In this document: positions 31,363 through 39,878 of the stretch, one piece after another
How the letters are laid out: each line of letters starts with the position of its first letter
Position numbering within the stretch: the first letter of the stretch is position 1
Assembly (NCBI RefSeq): GCF_035510375.1
Contig: NZ_DATKHG010000027.1
Source: Paenibacillus_I sp035510375
Lineage (GTDB): Bacteria; Bacillota; Bacilli; Paenibacillales; Paenibacillaceae
Length of the DNA: 64,000 nt
Direction: 5' to 3' (one strand)
Translations under genes and position numbers: made by a program
Notes under the pieces: model-generated
What the model was told of the DNA's origin: nothing
The model's database searches: none
Seen by the model: only the letters and a program-made list of their open reading frames with translations

Positions 31363-34300
31363 TCATTGCGGATCGGCTGCGCCGCGCGCCCCGTCCGAGA
31401 AATGCCCGGCCAGAAAGCCGGTGAAACGATCGGCGGTCATCGGCCGTCCGATATAGAATCCTTGAATATAATCGCACCCGAGCAAACGGAGATGGCGGAC
31501 CTGGGACTGCATTTCCACGCCTTCCGCAATGACGGACAAGCCCAGGCTGTGGGACATGGCGATGACGGCCTTGACGATGGCCGCATCGTCCTGATCAAGC
31601 GTCATGTCGCGGGTAAACGATTTGTCGATTTTGATCATGCGGATCGGAAGCCGCTTGAGCAGTGTAAGCGAGGAGTGGCCGGTGCCGAAATCGTCAATTG
31701 CGATCGGCAGGCCGAGGACGGCCAATTCCCTCAGCATCTGCGCGCTGTGTTCCATGTTCTGGATCGCGGTCGTTTCTGTTATTTCCAGGCCGAGCGATTG
31801 CGGCTCGACACCTTTCTCATCCAGGACGGACTTGACCCACCGTGAGAAATCGCCGAGCCGGAAATGCTGCGCCGAGATATTCACAGACACGACCAGCGGC
31901 GGAAGGCCGGCTTCACGCCAGCGCACGATTTGATCGCATGCTTCCCGAATGACCCATACGCTGATCGGGATAATCCAGCCGGTTTCCTCCGCGAGCGGGA
32001 TGAAATCCGAGGGCTGCACGGTCCCGTGCTCCGCCGAGTGCCAGCGAAGCAGCGCCTCCGCCCCGATGACCCGCCCGGTATGCATGTCGACCTGCGGTTG
32101 GTAATGCAGCTCAAGCTCCCCGCGCTCGATCGCTTTGCGCAGGTTGTTGCCCAGCAAAAACCGCTTCTCGACCAGCGAGCTCAGGTCCGGCGTATAGAAG
32201 ACCATCTGGTCGCGTCCGTTCTCCTTTGCTTTGTACATAGCCATGTCGGCATGTTTGATCAAAATTTCGGGGGAGTCCGCATGCATCGGAAACAAGCAGG
32301 CGCCTATGCTGGCCGTCGTGAATATCTCCCTGCCGCCCTCAACCAGCGGGTCGGCAAGCTGGCGGGCAATGGCGCCGGCGATCCGTTCCACTTCGGCGCT
32401 GCCGTGAACCTTCGACAGCAGGACGACGAATTCATCGCCCCCCAGGCGCGCGATCGTGTCTCCTGGCCGGATGCACAGACGGATCTTGTCCGCCACATGC
32501 TGCAGCAGCTTGTCGCCCGCCTGGTGGCCCAGCGTATCGTTGATGATCTTGAACCGGTCCAGATCCATGAGCAGCACGGCCAGCCAACTGCCGTTCCGCC
32601 GGCATTCCGGCATCAGCCGCTCCAGGCGTTCCATGAAAAACAGCCGGTTTGGCAGGCCCGTCAGCATGTCGTGGTAAGCGAGCCGCACGATCCGTTCTTC
32701 ATCGGCTTTTTTCATCGTAATGTCGGTGAAGGAGCCGATCATCCGGATGGGCCTTCCGTCGGGACGGCGAACGGCTTCGCCCGCCGCATAAACCCACATG
32801 ACGGTATCGGCTTCAAGTATAATACGGAACTCGATCTGAAACGGCTTGCGTTCGACAAGATGCTCATGGATCCGCCTGCGCAGCAGCAGCTCGTCGTCGG
32901 GATGAACGAGCTTGAACAACGATTCCGGGTCTTCGGTCAGCTGTTCGCCGGCGCTGCCGAGCATGGTCCGGAACCTGATGTTCCACTCGACCTTCTCGGA
33001 GACGATGTCGTAATCCCAAATGCCGTCATTGGTCGTCCGCGATACGATTTCGAGACGGTCCGCCATTGTCCGCACTTTCTCGAACAGAAGCTCGCGCTCG
33101 AGCACGCCCGCCAATATGTTATAGCTCTGGTGGCCGAGATGGCTGATGAACAGGCCGCTGAGCTCGTCGAACGGTCCGACAAGCACGATAAAGCCCCAAT
33201 CGTAATGATCGTTTTTGACCGGATGCACGATGACGATATCCCCGCCACCGTCCTTGACGGAAGGAGGCAGCAGGTCCGTGTCGGGAAAAGCCCCGGGCCG
33301 GTATCGCTTGCCCGCAGCCGGAGCGGGGTGGCCCTTCCTGCTGAACGCGCGGTCGACGACGAGTTCGGTGCGTTCGGCGTTCCATAAGGCGAGATATCCC
33401 CAGTGCGAGGAGTTCCAAAACAGGTCCGCCAGCTCGATTTTCTCGGCGGAAGCGGTGCGCGCGATGTTTCGTATCCATTCAGAATGGCTTTGTTCCGTCA
33501 ACCGCAAAGCATTGCGAAGACCGATAATCGTTTGCCTGGAGGAAACGGTTTCAACAGCCGGGTCGGCGGGGACGGATGGACAGCCGCAGGAAGAGCGGCG
33601 GATAAACCGGACCGGAACTTGCGTCACACCGGCCGCAGGCGCTTTCCCTGCCGGAATGCGGTAGAGGATGTCCATTGCGGCCTGCGCCAGTTCCTCGTAA
33701 CCCTGCCGGACGGTCGAGAGCGAATAAGGCTCGCCGGCGGCCTGCTCCATGTTGTCGAAGCCGGTTACCGCGACATCATGGGGTACGGACAAACCGTGCG
33801 CCTCCAGGGAGTGGATCAATCCGATCGCGTTCCTGTCCGATGCCGCTACGACAGCCGTAAACCGGCGTCCGCATTGAAGCAGCCGTTCGGCCGCCTGGAT
33901 GCCGTCCCGCTCCATATTGTCATCGACGCGCACCGCAAGCTCCGGATGCAGCGCCAGCCCGTTCTCTTCAAGCGCGGCTTTGAAGGCTTCGAATCGTTCG
34001 ATTTGGTCGTATTGAACGGAACCGCCGACATAAGCGATATCGGTATGGCCGTGCATGGCCAAATGGCTGACGGCGTTGCGGATGCCCGTCCGGTTGTCGA
34101 TCACGACGGAGTGGCAGGGAAAGGCGCTTTCGATGAAGCCGACCGCTACGACAGGCTTGCCGCAGCGGGCAAGCCGATCCCGTGTAACCGGACCGACACA
34201 GTCCAGCAGTATGATGCAGGCATCCATGTTGTCCACAAACAATGGATCGTCAATCGGCGAATCATAAGGATGGTTGATCTGCGTTTGCACAATAGTCAGT

Positions 34301-34407
34301 TCCGATCTTCGGACTTGCGTGATTTTGTTTATAACGGCAAGCAGCTTGCCGAAGTAATCACCGTCCAGATGCGGGGTGAATACGACGATACGGTGTTGTT
34401 TTTCCAA
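31363..34407 (-). CDS. LacI-type sensor / PAS / GGDEF / EAL c-di-GMP enzyme
   Basis: A 1014-residue soluble multidomain protein. Residues 1-275 are a LacI/PBP1-like ligand-binding fold (DACIILLDCVG, GHTDIAYVGGS, DVAVTGFDNME) without the usual DNA-binding HTH. A GAF-like middle part follows, then a PAS (about 450-570), a GGDEF domain with intact RLGGDEFVVLLS (about 655) preceded by LTGLPNR, and an EAL domain with GAEALLRW (about 783) and DDFGTGHSSL. Both the cyclase and phosphodiesterase motifs are intact, so activity could go either way. TTG start with GGGGAGGAT upstream. It faces away from the lacI/alpha-glucoside operon. Probably couples a sugar-like ligand to c-di-GMP level. Confidence 0.9.
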   Translation of the reverse strand: MEKQHRIVVFTPHLDGDYFGKLLAVINKITQVRRSELTIVQTQINHPYDSPIDDPLFVDNMDACIILLDCVGPVTRDRLARCGKPVVAVGFIESAFPCHSVVIDNRTGIRNAVSHLAMHGHTDIAYVGGSVQYDQIERFEAFKAALEENGLALHPELAVRVDDNMERDGIQAAERLLQCGRRFTAVVAASDRNAIGLIHSLEAHGLSVPHDVAVTGFDNMEQAAGEPYSLSTVRQGYEELAQAAMDILYRIPAGKAPAAGVTQVPVRFIRRSSCGCPSVPADPAVETVSSRQTIIGLRNALRLTEQSHSEWIRNIARTASAEKIELADLFWNSSHWGYLALWNAERTELVVDRAFSRKGHPAPAAGKRYRPGAFPDTDLLPPSVKDGGGDIVIVHPVKNDHYDWGFIVLVGPFDELSGLFISHLGHQSYNILAGVLERELLFEKVRTMADRLEIVSRTTNDGIWDYDIVSEKVEWNIRFRTMLGSAGEQLTEDPESLFKLVHPDDELLLRRRIHEHLVERKPFQIEFRIILEADTVMWVYAAGEAVRRPDGRPIRMIGSFTDITMKKADEERIVRLAYHDMLTGLPNRLFFMERLERLMPECRRNGSWLAVLLMDLDRFKIINDTLGHQAGDKLLQHVADKIRLCIRPGDTIARLGGDEFVVLLSKVHGSAEVERIAGAIARQLADPLVEGGREIFTTASIGACLFPMHADSPEILIKHADMAMYKAKENGRDQMVFYTPDLSSLVEKRFLLGNNLRKAIERGELELHYQPQVDMHTGRVIGAEALLRWHSAEHGTVQPSDFIPLAEETGWIIPISVWVIREACDQIVRWREAGLPPLVVSVNISAQHFRLGDFSRWVKSVLDEKGVEPQSLGLEITETTAIQNMEHSAQMLRELAVLGLPIAIDDFGTGHSSLTLLKRLPIRMIKIDKSFTRDMTLDQDDAAIVKAVIAMSHSLGLSVIAEGVEMQSQVRHLRLLGCDYIQGFYIGRPMTADRFTGFLAGHFSDGARGAADPQ

Positions 34408-34842
34408 CGATTTCAGATCCTCCCCTTGCTTCCTGTTGCCGGCAACATACGTTCAAGCAGGAACCAGAGACCGAATGTTCGGGAACGGTCACCATTCTAA
34501 TGTATTCTATTCCACATCAGAGAACGGACTCCTCCTTAATGCCCAGGAAAAAGGGGCTATAAAACGATGAATCTCGTCGATAAATGAAGTCGAATGCTGC
34601 GCGGTGGGCACCGTGTTTGCGAGCGATTCAAGCTTGCCTGCTGCAAAGAATTCCGATGAAAGAGAAGGGGGCCCTAAAATAATCGGCATCATGATTAGAT
34701 TGCAAGTTGGAGCCGGGTCGATTATAATGATCATGAAAAGCTTTTCAGAAAAGCTTTTCAGGAAACGTTTTCGGCGATATGGCAGCGGGAACCGACAGAC
34801 CGTACTAGCCGTACCCTACGAACCAGGAGGAAGGCTCTGCTT
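34408..34842 (+). promoter_or_regulatory. Promoter and three-fold LacI operator upstream of lacI
   Basis: TTGCAA (34700-34705), 17 bp, TATAAT (34723-34728). Just downstream lie three adjacent palindromes: TGAAAAGCTTTTCA (34734-34747), AGAAAAGCTTTTCA (34747-34760), and GGAAACGTTTTCGG (34761-34774). Their spacing of 13-14 bp and the AAAAGCTTTT/AAACGTTT cores fit LacI-family operators placed to block the promoter, so autoregulation is inferred. The rest of this 435-bp gap (34408-34690) shows no gene; it includes the ribosome site of the GGDEF-EAL gene. Confidence 0.7.
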
Positions 34843-35847
34843 ATGAAACCGACGATTCGCGACGTCGCCAAACGTGCCGGTGTCTCCATCAGCACGGTTT
34901 CCCGCGTGATGAACGCGCCGGAAACCGTCGTGGAAGACAAGCGCAGCCGGGTGCTGGAAGCTATAGAAACTTTGCAATACCAACCGAACGGCTTTGCGCG
35001 CGGCTTGATTTACAAGAAGTCCGACACGCTCGGCGTCATGATTCCGGACATTGAAAACCCTTACTACGCAGGCCTGATCCGAGGGATGCAGGACGCCGCC
35101 GTTCGGTTGAACCACAGTCTCATGATCTGCAACACCGACCGCGACCACGACCGGCTGCTCTCGTACATCCACAGCTTTTACGAGAAGCAGGTGGACGGGA
35201 TCATTTTCGCCAGCGATGCGCTGCATGAGGATTACTATGAAGAAATGCTGCGGCACCGGCTTCCGTTCGTACTCGCCTCAACCAATGCGCCGCAATTCGA
35301 CATCCCATCCGTTGACATCGACGATGAGAAGGCGGCTTTCGACGCGGTGCTCCATCTCATAGAGAGCGGCCATAAGGCGATCGGCATGATCAGCTTTCCG
35401 CTGGGAGAGACGATTTCTGGGTATCCGCGATACGACGGCTTTCAGCGGGCGCTCCGCGAACATGGCCTTCAGGCTTATGAGACTTGCGTCGAATTCGCCG
35501 CCCATCGCTTCGAGGACGCGTATGCCGCCGCCGGACGGCTGCTCGCCGACCATCCGGAGCTGACCGCAATATTCGCCGCCTCCGATGAGTTCGCGATGGG
35601 CGCAATCTCCTTCGTTCGCGAGAGCGGCCGGTCCGTGCCAGCAGATGTTTCGGTCGTGGGGTTCGATAACATCCGGATGGCCGATATGTTTATTCCGAAG
35701 CTGACGACGGTCGCCCAGCCGGTGTATGAAATCGGTTACCGCGCCGTATGCAAGCTTCACGAGCTGGCGACGACCGGCGAGGTCAAAGAGCTCCGCGAGA
35801 AGCTTCCCCACCGGCTCATTATCCGGGAGTCGACCCGCTCCCTATGA
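34843..35847 (+). CDS. LacI-family transcriptional regulator
   Basis: A 334-residue LacI/GalR regulator: HTH and hinge IRDVAKRAGVSISTVSRVMN, then the ligand-binding core (LGVMIPDIENPYYAGLIRG, AIFAASDEFAMGA, SVVGFDNI). It heads the sugar cluster and is the natural repressor of the operators at 34734-34774 and probably of the downstream ABC genes. Effector likely an alpha-glucoside. Confidence 0.93.
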   Translation: MKPTIRDVAKRAGVSISTVSRVMNAPETVVEDKRSRVLEAIETLQYQPNGFARGLIYKKSDTLGVMIPDIENPYYAGLIRGMQDAAVRLNHSLMICNTDRDHDRLLSYIHSFYEKQVDGIIFASDALHEDYYEEMLRHRLPFVLASTNAPQFDIPSVDIDDEKAAFDAVLHLIESGHKAIGMISFPLGETISGYPRYDGFQRALREHGLQAYETCVEFAAHRFEDAYAAAGRLLADHPELTAIFAASDEFAMGAISFVRESGRSVPADVSVVGFDNIRMADMFIPKLTTVAQPVYEIGYRAVCKLHELATTGEVKELREKLPHRLIIRESTRSL

Positions 35848-35927
35848 AAGGGGCAGCCTGCGGAGGCCGAACTTTTACGCAGGAAAAAGGTATAAAGCCA
35901 GGCAAACGATGGTATTTTAAGGGGGTG

Positions 35928-36020
35928 ATGTCCGCACATCGGTCCGCGGAATACTTAGGCGGTTTATCGCAGCTTGACAGCTTTACGATCATCGAAATCG
36001 AACAAATGAGAAAGGGTTGA
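35928..36020 (+). CDS. 30-residue ORF between lacI and the sugar-binding protein
   Basis: ATG at 35928 directly follows AAGGGGGTG. The frame MSAHRSAEYLGGLSQLDSF ... IEIEQMRKG runs 30 codons and stops (TGA 36018-36020) six nt before the GTG of the binding protein. Protein-like composition but no match known. It could be a leader peptide coupling translation, or chance. Confidence 0.35.
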   Translation: MSAHRSAEYLGGLSQLDSFTIIEIEQMRKG

Positions 36021-36025
36021 GGTCT

Positions 36026-37441
36026 GTGCAAAGGAAAAGAACCACACTGTCCGCTTTCATTCTGATTTTGGTTTTCGCCCTGGTGCTTTCCGCATGCGGC
36101 GGAAACAACAATAACGGTGCAACGAACGGCGGAGCAAACGGCGGAACGAATGCCGGAACGAACGAAGGCGGCAATGCCGGCGGCGACGGCAACAACGGCG
36201 GCGCGGCTGCCGGCTCGTACGTGGAGCAAGCGATGAACGGCGACTTCAAAGGCAAAAAGGTGACGATGTTCGGTCCGTTCACCGATGCGGATGAAGTGAA
36301 GTTCAACGAATCGATCAAGGAGTTCGAGGAGAAAACGGGCATCGACATCGCTTATGAAGGCTCCAAGGAATTCGAAGCGACGATTTCCGTTCGCGTTAAT
36401 GGCGGCAACGCGCCGGACATCGCGGACTTCCCGCAGCCGGGCTTGCTCAAGGGCTTTGTTAAAGACGGCAAAGTCATCGACGTGAAGTCGTTCCTGAGCG
36501 ATGAGTACCTGAACAAGCAGTACGCGCAAAGCTGGCTGGATATGGGCACGATGCCCGGTCCGAACGGCGACGTTATGGCGGGCGTATGGGCGCGCTCCAG
36601 CGTGAAATCCCTGGTATGGTACAACAAGAAAGCGTTCGCGGAAGCGGGCTATACGATCCCGAAAACGTGGGACGAGCTGAAGAAGCTGTCCGACCAGATC
36701 GCCGCGGACGGCGATCCGGCCTGGAGTATCGGCATCGAATCCGGCACGGCAACCGGCTGGGTGGCGACGGACTGGATGGAGGACATCATGCTCCGCACCA
36801 CGTCGCCTGAGAACTATGACAAGTGGGTTAACGGCGAGCTTCCGTTCACCGATCCGATCGTCAAGAACGCAGCGGAGAAAATGTCCGAAATCTGGTTTAA
36901 CGAGGATTACGTATACGGCGGCCGCAAATCGATCGCCACGACGTCGTTCGGCGACGCCGTCAAGCCGGTGTACGAGAATCCGCCGAAAGCATGGCTGCAC
37001 CGTCAAGCGGGCTTCATTACGAGCTTCTTCCCCGAAGGTCTGACGCCTGACGATTTCGACTGGTTCCCGCTGCCTTCGATCGATGAGCAGTACGGCACGC
37101 CGGCATTGATCTCCGGCGATATCTACGCGATGTTCAACGACCGTCCCGAGGTTCGCGCGGTCATGGAATTCTTCACGACGGCCGATTCGCTCAAGACGTG
37201 GATTCAGTCCGGCGGCGTAACGGCACCGATGAACGGCGCCGATCCGTCCTGGTACGCGAACGAAGCGGAGCGCAAAATGGCCGACTTCCTCGGCTCCGCC
37301 ACGGCGATCCGTTTCGACGGTTCCGACCTGATGCCTGGCGCCGTAGGCGCGGGCACGTTCTGGAAAGGCATGACCGACTATGTCAGCGGCGCGGCCGATC
37401 TGGATACGGCGTTGTCCGAAATCCAGGCAGGCTGGAAATAA
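36026..37441 (+). CDS. Carbohydrate ABC transporter binding lipoprotein (alpha-glucoside type)
   Basis: A lipoprotein (LILVFALVLSACGGN with an Asn/Gly-rich linker) of the type I solute-binding family for oligosaccharides, about 470 residues. Features seen include VTMFGPFTDADEVKFNESI, and the ligand-pocket aromatics WFNEDYVYGG and SGDIYAMFNDRPEVRAV. GTG at 36026 is set after AAAGGG; an in-frame TTG at 36017 overlaps that site. It resembles AglE-class binding proteins. The GH13 enzyme at the end of the operon supports alpha-glucosides as substrate. Confidence 0.85.
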   Translation: MQRKRTTLSAFILILVFALVLSACGGNNNNGATNGGANGGTNAGTNEGGNAGGDGNNGGAAAGSYVEQAMNGDFKGKKVTMFGPFTDADEVKFNESIKEFEEKTGIDIAYEGSKEFEATISVRVNGGNAPDIADFPQPGLLKGFVKDGKVIDVKSFLSDEYLNKQYAQSWLDMGTMPGPNGDVMAGVWARSSVKSLVWYNKKAFAEAGYTIPKTWDELKKLSDQIAADGDPAWSIGIESGTATGWVATDWMEDIMLRTTSPENYDKWVNGELPFTDPIVKNAAEKMSEIWFNEDYVYGGRKSIATTSFGDAVKPVYENPPKAWLHRQAGFITSFFPEGLTPDDFDWFPLPSIDEQYGTPALISGDIYAMFNDRPEVRAVMEFFTTADSLKTWIQSGGVTAPMNGADPSWYANEAERKMADFLGSATAIRFDGSDLMPGAVGAGTFWKGMTDYVSGAADLDTALSEIQAGWK

Positions 37442-37494
37442 GATATTACGGATGCGGTTGGGGCCGTACCGCTCAGGCGGGCGGCCTTGCCCTG

Positions 37495-37514
37495 TCCTAA
37501 GCATATGCTTAGGA
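37495..37514 (+). repeat. 20-bp perfect palindrome between binding-protein and permease genes
   Basis: TCCTAAGCATATGCTTAGGA. With GCGTTTTG afterwards it is a weak terminator; more likely a 3' stabilising hairpin that keeps the binding-protein mRNA more abundant than that of the permeases, a common arrangement in sugar ABC operons. Confidence 0.65.
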
Positions 37515-37577
37515 TGCGTTTTGTTGCGAAGAACATCGGTTGGAGCTATGCTCCACAAAACGTAAGGAGGAAATGAA

Positions 37578-38660
37578 ATGGAATTGCAGGCGAAAAAAGG
37601 CAATGCTCTGCGTCTGCTCTTGGTAACCTTGTTGGTGCCGGCTCTTAATATCGCCATTCATTGGCTGATTTTTATGTTTTTTCGCGATTCCGGGCTTCCG
37701 CCGGTAGCCAATGCCGTATTGGCGGTACTATGGGGTGCGCTGGGTATTTATTCGATCTACTGGTCCTTCAACTGGATGGTCGAGCAGTATCCGGATCAAT
37801 GGCAGCGGAGACTATTGCCTTTTGTGTTTGTCGGTCCGGCCGTCCTGCTGCTCGGGTGGCTGCTCGTCCTGCCGACGCTGCGGACGTTCTGGTTAAGCTT
37901 CTTCGACGCCTCTTCGGTCGATTTCGTCGGTTTGGCCAACTACGCGGCGGTGTTCACGGACCGGCTGCTCGTGACCGCGCTCCGGAACAACCTGCTGTGG
38001 GTGTTTTTCGGGACGACCGCGTGCGTCAGTCTCGGCCTGCTGATCGCCATTCTGGCCGACCGGAGCAGTTTCGAACGGCTGGCGAAGGCGATAATTTTCA
38101 TGCCGATGGCGATTTCATTCGTCGCTGCCGGCGTCATCTGGAAATTCATTTATTATTATCAGCCGGAGCAGGAGCAGATCGGTCTGCTTAACGCGATCGT
38201 CGTGGCGCTCGGGGGAGAGCCGCAGGCCTGGCTCAGCATGGTCCAGCCCTGGAATAACCTGTTCCTGATCGTCATTCTGATCTGGATGCAGACCGGCTTC
38301 GCGATGGTCATTTTCTCGGCGGCCATCAAGAGCATTCCCGAGGATATGCTGGAGGCGGCGCGCATGGACGGCGCCGGCGAGCTCCGCATCTTTTTCAGCA
38401 TCATGATTCCGTACATCTCGGGCACCCTGCTGTCCGTTACGACGACGATCATCGTATTCACGCTGAAAATATTCGACGTCGTCATGATCATGACCGGCGG
38501 CCAGTACAACACCGAGGTCGTCGCGACGCAGTTCTACCGGCAGCTGTTCATGTACCAGAATGCGGGCTACGGCTCGACGCTGGCGATTGTGCTGCTGATT
38601 GCGGTCATTCCGGTCATCGTCATCAACCTGCGTCAATTCCGCAAAGAGGGAGGGTTCTAA
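37578..38660 (+). CDS. Sugar ABC transporter permease (MalF/AglF type)
   Basis: A 360-residue permease. Two extra N-terminal helices precede the core BPD_transp_1 domain, whose EAA loop is EDMLEAARMDGAGELRIFFS. It forms the channel with the next gene. AAGGAGGA site upstream; it ends directly before the ATG of the next permease. Confidence 0.9.
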   Translation: MELQAKKGNALRLLLVTLLVPALNIAIHWLIFMFFRDSGLPPVANAVLAVLWGALGIYSIYWSFNWMVEQYPDQWQRRLLPFVFVGPAVLLLGWLLVLPTLRTFWLSFFDASSVDFVGLANYAAVFTDRLLVTALRNNLLWVFFGTTACVSLGLLIAILADRSSFERLAKAIIFMPMAISFVAAGVIWKFIYYYQPEQEQIGLLNAIVVALGGEPQAWLSMVQPWNNLFLIVILIWMQTGFAMVIFSAAIKSIPEDMLEAARMDGAGELRIFFSIMIPYISGTLLSVTTTIIVFTLKIFDVVMIMTGGQYNTEVVATQFYRQLFMYQNAGYGSTLAIVLLIAVIPVIVINLRQFRKEGGF

Positions 38661-39749
38661 ATGAAACGCAAAGGAGTCCGCAGATCCAAATGGCTCGTCA
38701 ACACCGTGCTTGCGATCATTTGTGTCATTTGGGCCGTCCCGACGTTCGGGCTGCTCGTCTCGTCATTCCGGCCCGCCGCAGATATTCTGTCCACCGGCTG
38801 GTGGAACATTTTCCCGCATAAGGCGTGGACGACGGTCGCCCAGATCGAGCTGCCGCGCGATACGGACCTGCGGCAGCCGATTACCGTCGAAGGCAAAACC
38901 TATTCGGACGATCAGCTCCGCGAAGGCGTCGAGCGCGACGGCCAGCTGCTGGTCTGGGAAAACCGGCGCCAGCGGCTGATCAACGTTCAGGAGAAAGAGT
39001 GGGCCTGGATTACCGGCTTCACCACACAGAACTATGAAACGGTGCTCGGCGGCAAGCAGTACAAAATCACGCTGCCGGACGGCAGCGTCAGGACGGAGCA
39101 GGGCAGCGGCATGGGCCAGTCGTTCTGGAATACGATCGCCGTAACCGTGCCGGCTACCGTCATCCCGATTTTCATCGCGTCCTTCGCGGCTTACGCTTTC
39201 GCGTGGCTGCGGTTTCCGGGTCGGAGGTCGCTGTTCGTCATCATCATCGCGCTGTTGGTCGTGCCGCTGCAGGTGGCGCTCATTCCGATTCTGCGCGATT
39301 ATACGAGCCTCGGCCTGAACGGGACGTATTTCGGCATCTGGCTCGCGCATACGGCATTCGGCCTGCCGCTGATCACCTACTTTATGTACACGTCGATCAG
39401 CCAGCTGCCGAAAGATATTTTCGAATCGGCGTTCATGGACGGCGCCACGAACTTTACGATTTTCAGCCGGCTCATTCTGCCGTTGTCGGTGCCGGCCCTG
39501 GCTTCGATCAGCATTTTCCAATTCTTATGGGTATGGAACGATTATCTCGTGTCGCTCATTTTCCTCGGCAGCCAGCCGGAGGTTCAGGTCATGTCGATGA
39601 AGATCGCCAACCTGGTCGGATCGAGGGGCAACGACTGGCATCTGCTGACGGCGGCCGCGTTCATTTCGATGCTGATGCCGCTGACCGTGTTCTTCGCGCT
39701 GCAGCGCTATTTCGTTCGCGGGATGCTCGGTGGCTCGGTTAAAGGTTAA
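38661..39749 (+). CDS. Sugar ABC transporter permease (MalG/AglG type) with large external insert
   Basis: A 362-residue permease with the EAA loop KDIFESAFMDGATNFTIFSR. Between the first and second helices there is an insert of about 100 residues (AQIELPRDTDLRQPI ... DGSVRTEQGSGMGQS) facing outside, as in AglG-like permeases of alpha-glucoside importers but absent from MalG of the maltose system. No ATPase gene is in the operon; a shared MsmX-type ATPase is expected elsewhere in the genome. Confidence 0.88.
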   Translation: MKRKGVRRSKWLVNTVLAIICVIWAVPTFGLLVSSFRPAADILSTGWWNIFPHKAWTTVAQIELPRDTDLRQPITVEGKTYSDDQLREGVERDGQLLVWENRRQRLINVQEKEWAWITGFTTQNYETVLGGKQYKITLPDGSVRTEQGSGMGQSFWNTIAVTVPATVIPIFIASFAAYAFAWLRFPGRRSLFVIIIALLVVPLQVALIPILRDYTSLGLNGTYFGIWLAHTAFGLPLITYFMYTSISQLPKDIFESAFMDGATNFTIFSRLILPLSVPALASISIFQFLWVWNDYLVSLIFLGSQPEVQVMSMKIANLVGSRGNDWHLLTAAAFISMLMPLTVFFALQRYFVRGMLGGSVKG

Positions 39750-39878
39750 TCCGGTTAAAGGTTAATAAAGAGAAGGACCGCCCAGGATAGGAACGAATGG
39801 TATCCCTGTGAAGAACGCAGCGTGAGCGATCGGCTTACGTCGCTTTGGAGGGGGTTTGCAGAGAGGGAGAGATGTACG

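Noticed and set aside
31864..33387. Long plus-strand open frame opposite the GGDEF-EAL gene
   Set aside because: Same codon-bias shadow; no ribosome site or family match.
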